Below are positions 26,088 to 36,817 of a stretch of DNA of 64,000 nucleotides, in pieces. The first letter of the stretch is position 1; the number at the start of each line of letters is the position of its first letter. The stretch comes from Sipunculus nudus (taxonomy: Eukaryota > Annelida > Sipuncula > Golfingiida > Sipunculidae): the NCBI GenBank assembly GCA_026874595.1, contig CM049307.1, positions 58,164,870 to 58,228,869 of the forward strand. Direction: 5' to 3'. A program made the position numbers and the translations under genes. The notes under the pieces were generated by a model. It saw only the letters and a list, made by a program, of their open reading frames with translations. It was not told where the DNA came from and ran no database searches.

Positions 26088-26382
26088 TTTTTTTTTTTTT
26101 TTTTTGTATCCTGGTATCAACCAGGCCCGGTGTCTACCTCACCTGCGGAAACTGGGTGTGTAATCATTCCCATTGCTGGGTCATAACACTGAGGAACCCC
26201 CTAAAGGCGCACTCGTATGTGAGTGATACACGGCTGTGGGGCACAGCCTTCCTATTAAGCCTGCAGAGCGCTCTCCCTGGGTGGGGGCCGACCGTGAAAA
26301 ACCTCACCGCCTCAGCTGAGATTCGAACCCACGATCTCCCGGCTTTGAGTCCTGCGCTCTACCCCTGAACAACAGAAGCCGG
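26088..26382 (-). mobile_element. SINE family 1, most complete copy, tRNA-derived
   Basis: On the minus strand it starts CCGGCTTCTGTTGTTCAGGG, continues with an A-box-like GGGGTAGAGCGCAGG and a B box GTGGGTTCGAATCTC, then the body shared by the family (TTTTTCACGGTCGGCCCCC, GAGCGCTCTGCAGGC, GTTATGACCCAG), and ends GGTTGATACCAGGATAC plus 18 A residues. A tRNA-like head, unrelated body and poly(A) tail are the hallmarks of a SINE moved by L1-type target-primed reverse transcription. TATCTTT occurs just outside both ends and may be the target duplication. The head looks good enough to have been a working internal promoter. The family carries an open frame in places but no protein. Confidence 0.85.
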
Positions 26383-28049
26383 TTTATCTTTGAGCTACAA
26401 GCAACAAGAGAAGTTATTATTTATTAATTTTTCGCCTTTAGACTTTTAAACCTTCGGGGGTGACCACATAGATAAATTTTTTCATAAAATGCCAATGGGG
26501 TTTTATGAAAATTTTTCATGAGAAATGAGAAAATAAGTTATATATAAGATATGTATCGATGTAACTGATAGTGTTGCCAACATCCAGCTTACTTTTCCTG
26601 GACTATTCTCTTATTTTCAGTTGGTTTTCAAGTATAAATCATCCCTAACATTTTTAATTTGGTTTAAAAAAAAAAGTCAATTTACAGCTAAAGCTTCAAT
26701 ATAAAATGCATCATCAAACAAAAAAATTAAATAAAACAAGAGTATATCCTTCAAACGTACCACTGAAAAATGACTGAACGAAAGGAAATATAAGTCGAGT
26801 ACAAACAAATCCAATAGGGTTGTGCCATGCAGAGTTGTTTGAAAAATCTGAAAAAGATATTTCTTCAGTCGATCTAATAACCAACCTGAACTGGATAACA
26901 GTGGATACTTGCATGCTATGGTTCTGTTAATACAATATTAAAGTGTTATCACCGAATAGCTCCAGCTTCTTTAATTAATATTTGATTTATCCATATATGG
27001 TCATAGATATGTAATAAAAGTTATCTGCAGAGTATTTTTACACTGTCGAATCCAAACAAAGAACCTTGCAAATTCTCTTTTTTTTTAACCCGGGAGCTTT
27101 ATACTGGGGTCTCTGAAGTCGTCCCAAATTTTTTTTTTCAACCGTGAAAGATAATGAACTGAACTCTTTAATTTCATCGATCCAGTTAAAAAGCCATCGT
27201 TAGTTATATAGCTCCACCTACATTAATTAATTTATCAAAATGTGGATATTTTTTATACACTTTTTAATATATTTTCTTACGTTTGCCGTAAGGACAATAA
27301 CACATTTAATCATAGATCTACAATTATCATTATGCGACAGTATCTATTTTCCCTATTACAAAGGTTACAAGGCATATCTAGTCTCAGCCAGCCAGTCCGG
27401 TGTTTATACACTTGACGCTTAAATGTCACACAACAATGTATTAATGTTTTCTGCTCTCGTGGCTCCTGTTTCCACTGTCTCAAGAAGAGTGCTATTGATT
27501 TTAAAAGGTGATTACCCTTTGAAAGAGCCTTTGACGTTTAAAGTGAATGCCTAATCTAGCAATAAAACCGAATTGAACATTTGTTCCAAACTGCTTTGTT
27601 GCAGATGTGAAAAAAAATTCCAACAAGTTTAACCAAACACGTTTGTGGTACATAAGAAAAATCGTAGACATGACACCTGCAGGATTAAAAGTAATAACAA
27701 TTAAATCTCAATGTAGGTCGTACATAAAATGTTTTTAAACATTTATATTGTGTTGATTTCGTTTAATATAACAAACGACGAACAGCTGAGTAGGAAAAGG
27801 GAAACCCAACTAAAAATACATTTTACCCTATGAATATACTTGTTTTAAAAGATGACATTGGGACGAGAAACAGTTTGCATATGAAGAACAAAATATTGAA
27901 AGATTACAAGGTGGTATATGGGTTTAGTTTTTTAGGACGTACGCAAGGACAGTTCTAGCATTCTGGAAAAGTTGGGGGATTTCCAGAGAGGCTTACTCCG
28001 GTACACGAATGTTAATTAGAGCACCTTAAATGTGCATAATCCGCCCGTC
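26383..28049. other. No gene or clear repeat seen
   Basis: AT-rich DNA with stops in all frames, several poly(A)/poly(T) runs and no visible terminal or tandem repeats. Open frames do not exceed about 70 codons. Confidence 0.45.
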
Positions 28050-28480
28050 GTGTATCTGGTGACCTCTGACCTCATTAAATATGCTTGAACTTTGATGAGA
28101 AGGTAATTCAGGTGAAAGACTCTATTGGTAAATAAGTAAAATGAAAGATTATTGTAAGTAACCAAGGGGCCCCTAAAGTGCGGTGACCTCTGACCTCATA
28201 AAATATGCATGTATTTTGTTAAAAATCGAACTTAAGCGACATATTTTATTATTTAACATTTCTGATGAGTTTTATAAAAATCTTCCATATAATTCATAAG
28301 TTGTCGAGGCGACACCACAAAGTAGCCTAGTGACCCGTGACCTTATTAAATATGCGTGGATGTTGCCCATAATCGATCTCAGATGAGATAATCTGTTGGT
28401 AAGTATTTATGGAGAGTTTTGTGAAAATCCATCAAAGCCCCGGTAAGTTATCGCAGCGACACTAAAAGTTAGCGGACGGA
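28050..28480 (+). repeat. Diverged tandem repeat, about 124-147 bp unit, three copies
   Basis: Each unit opens with GTGACCTCTGACCTCATTAA or a close variant followed by AATATGC (from 28060, 28184 and 28331). Downstream words recur, such as TATTGGTAA or TGTTGGTAA, GATGAG, and GTCGAGGCGACACCA or TCGCAGCGACACTA. The last copy runs into GCGGACGGACGG, a short ACGG tandem. Units are well diverged, so the array is old. Confidence 0.75.
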
Positions 28481-29329
28481 CGGTGGGTATCCCATAATAT
28501 CTCCCATAATATCGTCATCCCGTCAGATGACGCGCGTATAAAAACAGTGGACAAGGTGTTCATTAGTCCGCCGCGTACGGACTCCATTTATCTGTGATAT
28601 GGAGTAAGACCTTCTGGCGGTGAGAGTTCACCCTGCGGTACATGGAGGGACCTGTAACATGAATTTCCACTGCTGGTTGTGCGATAGATAAACAATCTTG
28701 TATTTATATTTAGAAATAAACTTATTATGTATCAAATTAAATCGATATATAACCTTTATGTGCGCCTGTAAATGTTTTTTATCCTTTGAACTGCCGGGGT
28801 TCAGTTGTTGAATGGGCAACAGGACTCCGCCGGAAAAGTAATCCCATGCAAATTAGGTGGGCAATCTATGCAAAAGACGAATTCAGGGGGGCTTTTCCCA
28901 GGAATGCCAGTGCTATATGCACTAGAATAGATCATATTTTCATAAGCATCCTTCCAATCATACATCGCGTGTTATCAATGATGCTAATTTCCTATTGGCT
29001 GTTCCAACTTGAAGGCTCAAGCGGCCCGACGGAGACGAAGTAATATCTGACTTTATTCAGAGTAAGTGTCCATAGTTAATTACATACTGATCATTCAGCA
29101 AAAGTTTTGGTCCCAACAGAGTCCAAGCATCTGTAACAATAAAAATATGTGGGGTTTGACTGGTGTCCTCACGTTACACAAGGCATATACGTGTCTTAGG
29201 GTTTGCACGGATCCGTACAACCTTGGATAGTAAAGACTCTCCTCGCCAGAGGCTGCAGCGCTTGATCAGTGTTTACAATATATGTCAGCGCTGCAAGACT
29301 GCAGCAAGGTGTTCATCAGTCCAAGGTAA

Positions 29330-30213
29330 AGCCCCAATCACACGAGAAGGAGACCTAACGGCGACCATGGCGACCTAGCTGATCGGCGTTGACCGCCATG
29401 AACATGGGAAAAATCATCCATGTGTGACGGCTATGCCGCTGTCAATAGGCTTGCACGACGTGTACAATTGCATTTTTCGGCCGTTTTACGCCGTTTCTAT
29501 CACAATGTACGACGCTGCTACACCGTCGTTTATGATCAAACTGCGTTCTCTTTAAGTCCACATGAGGTCCCTACTACCCACTGAAGAACTCAGTCCACGA
29601 CAGGAATGCGATCATGATGATCCCGCAGCAACCGGCCCTCGATCCGTCTGCGATCAAGACGACGGAACTGCGCGCGTGGATAGGTGCTAGTGCGCTGCTT
29701 CAGACTGGCAGTCGGTGGTTGCCATGGTCCCCATCATTGACTAGTACACATAACATGACCGGTGTAATAAAGTTTAGTGAAGCCACACATGTCAGCATGG
29801 ACAGAAATTATATGCAACGACTGGCCTGTCTGCAAGGCCAACAGATCATGCTGCCCCTAGAACAGCTGGCAGTAGCCAAAAAGGAGGCAGCAGGAGCGAA
29901 ACGGATAGACCGATGCTACCATGTTTACTGGCGCTCGACCTGCGCTGTCAGGAAGCTGGTACTGCGCTGCTGGGACACTGATGGCGATCGAATTCCGATC
30001 TGACTGCGCTTTTAATCCACGGTGACCCCGCGGCGGAAATTTTGTCCATGTTCAGAACTGGTCGCCACTCATGGCGAACATGGTGACCATATGACGACCA
30101 AAAGCGACACTATCTCGCTCCTACGAAGCTCATGAAAACTAAAGGCCACTCTGGCTGCGCTCTACGGCGATCTGCCCCATTCGGTGATCGCAGCATCTCG
30201 TGTGACGGGGGTT
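29330..30213. mobile_element. PIF/Harbinger-like DNA transposon, non-autonomous, 884 bp
   Basis: The left end is AGCCCCAATCACACGAGA (29330-29347) and the right end, read inward on the other strand, is AACCCCCGTCACACGAGA (30196-30213): 18-bp inverted ends with three mismatches. TAA flanks both sides (29327-29329 and 30214-30216), the 3-bp target duplication typical of PIF/Harbinger. The element is clearly richer in GC than its flanks and has many GCGACCATGG-like words near both ends. One plus-strand frame is open for 129 codons (29614-30003), but I see no DDE nuclease or Myb-like motifs, so I treat it as non-autonomous. Confidence 0.7.
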
Positions 30214-30223
30214 TAAGGTACTT

Positions 30224-30345
30224 AGACCGTGTGCTGGGTTGGTTTTGCCTGGAAGCTGTTAAATAAAAGAAATGTGAACTGATAGTGTGAATGAATAGGC
30301 ATAATATTGATCCTGGTTATGTCCATTTAACAAGGTCCTAGGCTG
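30224..30345 (+). mobile_element. 3' fragment of the piggyBac-like MITE (family B)
   Basis: GACCGTGTGCTGGG, TGGTTTTGC, AACTGA, GTGTGAA, GAATAG, CATAAT and CTGG then TTATGTCC occur in the same order as in the right third of the intact element at 45408-45892. The end reads TATGTCCATTTAACAAGG in place of ATTATGTCCCTTTAAG. The Harbinger-like element ends 10 bp before it, so the latter probably landed inside this MITE. Confidence 0.65.
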
Positions 30346-30550
30346 CAAAATTCCTTGCAGCGGCGGAAAAAAGGGGGTTCTAGATCCGCTGTCCCCATGA
30401 ATTCGCTACCGGATCAACCTTTTTGTAGTGCTTCTTTGGTTTGTTTCTCTTAAGTATAGATAACTAAACCTCCTCTCTTTCTTTGAAGGTTGGTAAAAAT
30501 TATATTTAGTTCTCCTTAACAGTATTTCGTCAGGCCATATTCCATAGAAA

Positions 30551-30612
30551 AAGTAGTAGTAGTAACAGTACTAGAAGTAGTAGTCTAAGTTGTAGAAGCA
30601 GCAGTATTATTT
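30551..30612. repeat. Degenerate AGT/AGC trinucleotide repeat
   Basis: AGTAGTAGTAGTAACAGTAC and following AGTAGTAG, AGAAGCAGCAG: imperfect triplets, visible directly. Confidence 0.8.
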
Positions 30613-30703
30613 AGACAGTTAAACATAATTAAACATAACACCAACCAAAATCTTATCATTGAATATTGACGAATATCTGTCGATATGTCGGCGTTATCTA
30701 ATA

Positions 30704-30806
30704 CAGTCCAATCTGTCAGAACGACTACCTGTGAAATGCAGGCAACTGGCTATTACGACCACTTGATATCAGTCCCTTGGGTGGTCGCATAAGACAGGTT
30801 CGACTG
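30704..30806. mobile_element. Mariner-like MITE, 103 bp
   Basis: The left end CAGTCCAATCTGTC and the inverted right end CAGTCGAACCTGTC match at 12 of 14 positions, and similarity continues to CGACTACC and CGACCACC. The element is flanked on both sides by TA (30702-30703 and 30807-30808), the target duplication of Tc1/mariner elements, whose ends commonly start CAGT. There is no room for a coding region. Confidence 0.75.
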
Positions 30807-30984
30807 TACTTATAAAAGGAATTCGGTTCACGTCTGTTCACAATGTTCTCTAAAACCACGTTTTGTACAATGGTGTGAAATACATCGTTTTAAAGGTTAT
30901 TATCCCCGCAGTCACATAGTTGATATGGAAATAAATAATTTTTGTACATATAATTTTGAGTGATTTTTCCGTATTTACTGACTT

Positions 30985-31130
30985 GCACGGAGGTTAGACC
31001 AAGGACAGACGAACTGCCTTCGGCAATGACCGGAATGCGTGCATCGTGGTCACTCAACCTCAAACACTACTATTGTTCATATGAATAACACTTGCTTTCA
31101 GTGAGGGATTTAAGCCTGTCGGGCCTTACA
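30985..31130 (+). repeat. Dispersed repeat D2, copy 2
   Basis: Matches 6565-6745; conserved words include GTCACTCAACCTC, CATATGAATAA and CTTTCAGTGA. Identity is moderate with small indels, so both copies are old. Confidence 0.55.
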
Positions 31131-31179
31131 TTTGTTTCTCGCTTTATAAAATGGAGAGTTCAACCCGGGAGTATTAATG

Positions 31180-31251
31180 ACAAAACCTAATTCAAGGTCC
31201 CAATATCAGGAACAGACAAAACCTAATTCAAGGTCCCAATTTCAGGAACAG
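31180..31251 (+). repeat. 36-bp tandem duplication
   Basis: Two 36-bp units (31180-31215 and 31216-31251) starting ACAAAACCTAATTCAAGGTC differ at a single base, so the duplication is recent. Confidence 0.95.
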
Positions 31252-34200
31252 ACGTGGGGTGGAGTGGTGTCGGGGGTTTCAGGCCTCAATTTGTCTGATA
31301 GGATGAAAAAAATGTTGTGGTGGCTGAAAATGGGACATGGATCCTTTGCAAGGAGTCCCGTTGGGTCCGCTTCTGCTACTTACGAAGTATGCATATTTCT
31401 GTTTCTTTCTTCAGGAACAGTTTCCTTGCAACTTACATTTAATAAATCTCCAATGTGTTCCTCACATCAACCTAATCTTTATACGTCCATCGATAGAATA
31501 CAGTAAAATATAATCGAAAACCTGAATGCCCCCACGTCTCATTCCGGTTCGCAATGTGAACATCATCACTGACCAGGTCTCCAAGGTAAACATACCGGGG
31601 TATGAATTCTTGCCACGAGGACAGCATAAAAATAAATGTAAACCATATATATACATATCTTATTGAGACAGCTTCTCATTGAAAACCTATATTTTCTGTT
31701 TAGTTTTAGAATAAAAAATGGGCCAACATTCCACATCTCTGTTAATATATCTCCCCAACCCGGGTAATAAGCCCGGAATACCGGGATTATCAGCTAGTAT
31801 TAAAATAAAAGAGTTTTAAGATGGCGCTAGCCGCAGTTCTGCATCTCTTACAAATGTGAAACAGACTGTTTTCACATTAGTGGATTGAACAATTTGACGC
31901 CGATAGCTAAGACCTATTCTCCTAGACAGTCGAAGAACACGTTTTATTGTGAACGTTACTGGGCAAATTTCAGATCCTCCTCTCACAACCTGCGTTGGTC
32001 CCTTCTGTCGGGGACGGGCTTAATTTGTACTACGAAAAAATCGTAGGTTGCATATAAAAGGACCGTTACAATTTTACTTCTTCGATTTTGTATTTGCTCT
32101 CCGTAAAAATAGAACAATTATTTGAAATTTCGTATGAATTTCTTGGACCACTCCACACGTTAATGTGCAACCTCCGACCCTTACCCACGCTCCAATTATC
32201 TACGACTTGTAACACAAAAACATGTCTTGAATGCTTGCTTTCCCTCATAAACTAATCACAGAAAATGACAAATTGAGGCCTCCCTATGACCATGAGGCCT
32301 CACAGGAAAGACTTTCTAGAAAAACGTAGGACAGGAACTCCTAGAAAAACACGCAAGGGGAGATCGTAGTGTGTTAGGTTTTCCTTACGTAACGTATCTT
32401 CATTTCCTCCAGCAGAAAGTCATGTTCATTGTTTAAGGTATATACGAGGCGCCCTGTTTCTACGATTCTATTCCATTTTGGCACTCGTCTTCTATAATGG
32501 CATCTGATATTAATCGTCGCCCCGTGACGCGTGTATTCAATATCTTACGTTTCGTTGAAGGCCTTTGAATACCACCCCCCGTGCAGTTTCACCGGTTCTT
32601 CATCAATGTCGGATCCTTCGCCCACCTATGTCTCTGAGTACAATTTGTCGTGTGTTATTGCCAATTACTGACAAATATGTTAGGGGAGGAGCCGTTCTTG
32701 TTGTCGCGGAGACACCATTATCACACGGCGTATAATAAATAGTGTCCCAAGACCGCCAACTCTGACATTTACATGAGGCATTTTTTTTTCTAGAGCAGAC
32801 TCTTATGATGGAAACGTTGATATGATCCCTTCGACAGACATTCCGTTATTTGATATGGTTCGATGAACTCTCATGATACATTTTTATCTTAATTAAAAAA
32901 AATTAAAAAATATGAAAGCAGTATTTGATACATCTATTTATATATTTGTTGTGTTAACGTTTATTCGCTTAGTTTTACGTTAGATTTTCGTCAATTGTTT
33001 AGCAGGTTATCATTAATAATCATGACCCACAAGGTCTGAAGGTAGGTTTTTATTCACATATGAATGCAATGGATCTGTCATGCGATGCGACTGTGGACTA
33101 GTACTCGCTGTGTCTTAAAACCGGCTACTTTTGTTATCTCCATGATATACGTATGTGATTTGCAAACCATTTACAACATATTACATTCAACAAACCCGTG
33201 GGTGTTATCATGGCAGAGCTCCGTACAAGTAAGGACATCTTTCGAAATAGATTCAGGAGATTATCCATGCAACCATGCCTTGCGTTTCGCTGGCTCCTTT
33301 GATTTACCGCTTTTGTTCAAACTCGTATGCGACGCCTGTCAGGTATCACCTTAAACACTTTGTTTTATCTAAAAATCGACCGATACTTGCCCATCAGTAG
33401 AACTGATGGTCAAAATCGGGAGTTATAACGACATGGAGAGCTGTGGTGGGTCCGAAAAATGCTAGAAAACTTTTCAAGTTTTTTTTTTTTAATGAGGTAT
33501 AACGCGATTAATAATCATCGGCGTCAGAGATTAACTGTGGTGTCTTAAAGGACACCTATTTCATCCACAGGAAAACCAGATGGCCTTGACGGGTGTAGGC
33601 TAAGGGGAATCTTTTTTTTTCAGGAGAAGCCAGCTCCTTTGCTATGTCATAATAAAATTGTGATTGTTGCGGGCTTTCGGTCTTTACTTTCCGTGTCACT
33701 TTGGTTTCGTTTGATATGTGGAAACACCGTGCTCACGATAATGGTCTATTTAAAACAAGAAATATGACAGTATTACTTACTTATGTACTATTGACAGTTT
33801 TCAAAGAAAAATTAAAAACATTTTTTTTTAGTTTTCTTCGGGACTTTCTTGTGCAAATAATTTGACAATTGGAGAATTGCGGACTGTGGTTAAGCATAAA
33901 GATGGATAGACGATGTGCATAATCACAGCTGTGTACAATATCGGAAGAGCTGCCTTTTATAACAATAATACTGTTAAGATGACACTTGATCGTCCTGCAG
34001 TTATCATAAGATGCGAGTAGAGAATATTAATGAATGATTTATTATCATGACGAAATAATTCTCTCAGACATGCAAACCTCCTGGGAGAGATCTTTGTACC
34101 ATAATATAATTGATAATTTCCTACTAAACGTCGAAAGATACGGTAACGGCTTCCACTGTAATCCTTTCATTAATCCTAACCCCTCTATATGTCAAATTGT

Positions 34201-34254
34201 GTAACAGAAACTTTTTGTTGACTAAAATAGTCAGTTTGAGGCATGTTAACAAAA
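31252..34254. other. No gene seen in about 3 kb
   Basis: AT-rich DNA with stops in all frames. An open frame of 96 codons on the plus strand (33064-33354) has no family resemblance. Near 33230 GTACAAGTAAGG could act as a donor but has no coding context. No terminal or tandem repeats were noticed. Confidence 0.4.
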
Positions 34255-34332
34255 TATTGAAAACATATCGATATTTGAAAACTGTATATAGTTATATATC
34301 GATAAGCGATATATCGATAATATCGCGCATCC
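34255..34332. repeat. ATCGATA-rich palindromic cluster
   Basis: CATATCGATATTTG, TATATCGATAAG, CGATATATCGATAATATCG occur within 78 bp. ATATCGATAT-type words are self-complementary, so the stretch is highly palindromic. It ends CGCGCATCCC, and a C-rich run follows at 34371-34393. Confidence 0.75.
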
Positions 34333-35175
34333 CTATAGTAGTGGATAAGATGTTAAACATATAATCTGAGCCCCCCCGCCCCCCCCCCCCCCCACCCCCA
34401 TCAGCGGCACCCCAATTCGGTAAAACTGGGCTACTCCCAGACGAGCTTTCCTTAAGAAAATAAGATGACTATTTTGAGGGTTAATTTTAGGAAATTAGAT
34501 CAACGGATTTTGCTTCATGAACAAAGCAGAAAGCAAAATGGGTGCGAACACAGATCCACTATGAATTAGCCGAACAATGTGATGTGCCTTTCTATTATAT
34601 CCGGACTTATTCCCCTTTGGCTAGGTTACTCTTCCTTATGACTTCGATACTGTTTCACTGAAGTTCATTACCTGTTGTCAGAACGACTTACCTTATAAGG
34701 AGGGGAATTGGGTTTTTTTTTTAATCCATGATAAGTTTGGTAGGGAAAAGACAGGTATGTTAGTAACATTTTATATAATACCCGTGATCATTAATGTTAT
34801 AAATGACATGACGAAAGCCTAAATCTCTTGAAATAAACTTGCTTAAATATCAATGTAATGGGAGTAATTTTTTTAAAAGAAAGTTTTAATTTTTTTCGGA
34901 ATCTAAAGTTGGATTTGGTCTCATATAGGAAACAAAACTTTAGAAGATTAGCTATGATTTCCCTAGGAATCACTGCAGTTGAGCTCTAATTTCCTTGGCA
35001 TTTGTTTTTGTTAAATTTGTTTTTTTTTAGCCTCATTTTTGTGATATTTTGGTAACTATCAAAACTTATACAAAACATATAGCAATCAGAGGTGTTAAAA
35101 TTTTGCCAATTTGAGTTGCTCTTATCGGCCGTTACATATTAACCCAATAAAATACCACAAGCCTGTATTACAGAA

Positions 35176-35178
<3 letters not shown>

Positions 35179-35245
<67 letters not shown>
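35179..35245. repeat. (TA)n microsatellite, 67 bp
   Basis: Perfect TA dinucleotides, visible directly. Confidence 0.98.
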
Positions 35246-35248
<3 letters not shown>

Positions 35249-35389
35249 GTAAAGAATATTGTACAGCATACCTGAAATGAGCCTTTCATCAAGGGAATGC
35301 AAAGTTGTTTTGCATTCACTTATTCGGTCCATATACCCGGGTACATACGTACAATGTGACTTCGCTTTTGTTAAAATTCCTTGATGACG

Positions 35390-35520
35390 ATCCTGAATCC
35401 GGATCATGTGCTGGATCCACATCAAAACCTAATGCCCCATTTCATGAGATTCCGAATTATGCAATGAACAAACACACGCACACAATCACGAAAGGGGATA
35501 AACGCATACCCTCCGAGGCA
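35390..35520 (+). repeat. Dispersed repeat D4, copy 1
   Basis: Matches 40340-40500: TCCTGAATCCGG, TCATGTGCTGGATCCACATC, GAGATTCCG, ATTATGCAAT and a run of ACAAACACACGCACAC before GGGGATAAAC. The family is unknown to me. D3 copy 2 starts about 130 bp further on. Confidence 0.65.
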
Positions 35521-35652
35521 ATAATCACCCGTCATGTTGCAACGTCAATAACATTTATGAGATAACTGTGTGTGTAGTCATACAACTACAAGGGTAGCCC
35601 CGCCAGAACTCTTTTTATCAAGCTTCATGTGTTGCGCGCAATGTCATGCTCA

Positions 35653-35890
35653 GGTGCGTCAATATACGGGGGGGGGGGATATATATGGGGGGTATATATC
35701 CCCCTCCCAGTTTTTGGTAAGGGGAATGGTCAATGTAATCACCCCGTACTATTCAGAGAATACTATTTATAAATTGCAAATGAAATATATTAGTAAATAG
35801 AATTAAAGAATTTGCTTCTATTTATAAGTTTACAATGAAATAATACCTTATTCTCTAAAAGCGTATACTTAATTGTAATATATTGAATAG

Positions 35891-35923
<33 letters not shown>
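35653..35923 (+). repeat. Dispersed repeat D3, copy 2, with (TG)n at its 3' end
   Basis: Same order of words as 24567-24912. The G run at 35669-35678 and the C-rich stretch soon after mirror those of copy 1. The terminal microsatellite is (TG)n (35895-35923) where copy 1 has (TA)n. Confidence 0.75.
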
Positions 35924-35928
<5 letters not shown>

Positions 35929-36154
35929 CATCCCAAACCCTGGAAGATAAATTGACGCCATTGGTCATGCTTCATTTACACTGGTTTACCTGGTCATTTG
36001 AATAGCAATAACTGTTATTCATATGAATGGGGCTGTCTCAATGTGGACAAAAATAATCGCTCTTTGTTACAATGCTATTTGATCCTTAGATTTAAAAATA
36101 CATAATGGTGGTTCAGAGTTAACCCTTCAAAGTTAAATGGTTTTACTTACTCAC

Positions 36155-36237
36155 CAAATATTTCACCAAAATCCTTCATAACTGGTTCTGTAAAAGTTGC
36201 CAACAGAGAAATCATCCGACCAACGATCCCTTCCTGC
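36155..36237 (-). CDS. Candidate internal exon of an unidentified minus-strand gene
   Basis: On the minus strand an 83-bp open segment is bounded by a T-rich acceptor ending ATACATCAG and by a donor GTGAGTAAG, a near-consensus pair. It reads one leading base, 27 codons and one trailing base; the product includes MISLLATFTEPVMKDF and continues to GEIF. The composition is that of ordinary protein, unlike the repeat-derived frames around it. No other exon could be joined with confidence, so the family is unknown. A second possible acceptor 4 bp downstream would give a 79-bp exon. If real, the gene runs through the window with large introns. A chance open segment with chance splice words cannot be excluded. 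Confidence 0.35.
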
Positions 36238-36817
36238 CTGATGTATAATTAAATTTCTGTGGTGTCGAACTCAGTGTATTTAATTAACGTTCGTGACTTT
36301 AGTCCAATAATACAGAAGCTAAGATTGAATATACTAAACACTGACGCCAGCAGCGATTAATTAAAATGTACTCTCCCCCTGAGAGAAGTGATCACCTTGT
36401 TCATTTAGTGAGCTTTCACAGGGTGACCCCTCGGGGCTACCGCATGAAACAGAATCACCAGAGCTACTAATAATGCGACCTTGTTGTCAACACCCCAGAC
36501 CTTACATTTATACTGCTAGAGACCCAGAAGGCCACCACACTGTACATCAATGTTCCTCTGGTCCATATGGATCGACGCATTTCAGGTATCTTCCTACATG
36601 AAAAGGTTCCACTACAAGATCTCCAGCGCCTTTTCGGCCCTCTGACATTAGACAGGCAAAGTCCAGGGAAGTGAGTGTCAGTGTGCCTTTACATTTGCAT
36701 TAAGGACCGCAGTGTAACGCTCGATGAGTGTGCAAATATTTTCGTCATTCTTGACGCCTCATGACCTACAAGTACGCTGTCACTTGACATAAACCAGCCC
36801 AATCGTAAGCATTTGGG

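Noticed and set aside
26300-26382. Functional tRNA gene
   Set aside because: The tRNA-like part is fused to a SINE body with a poly(A) tail; the acceptor stem does not close as in a tRNA.
29614-30003. 129-codon frame as a transposase
   Set aside because: No catalytic DDE spacing or DNA-binding motif is visible, and it lies in a short element with subterminal repeats.
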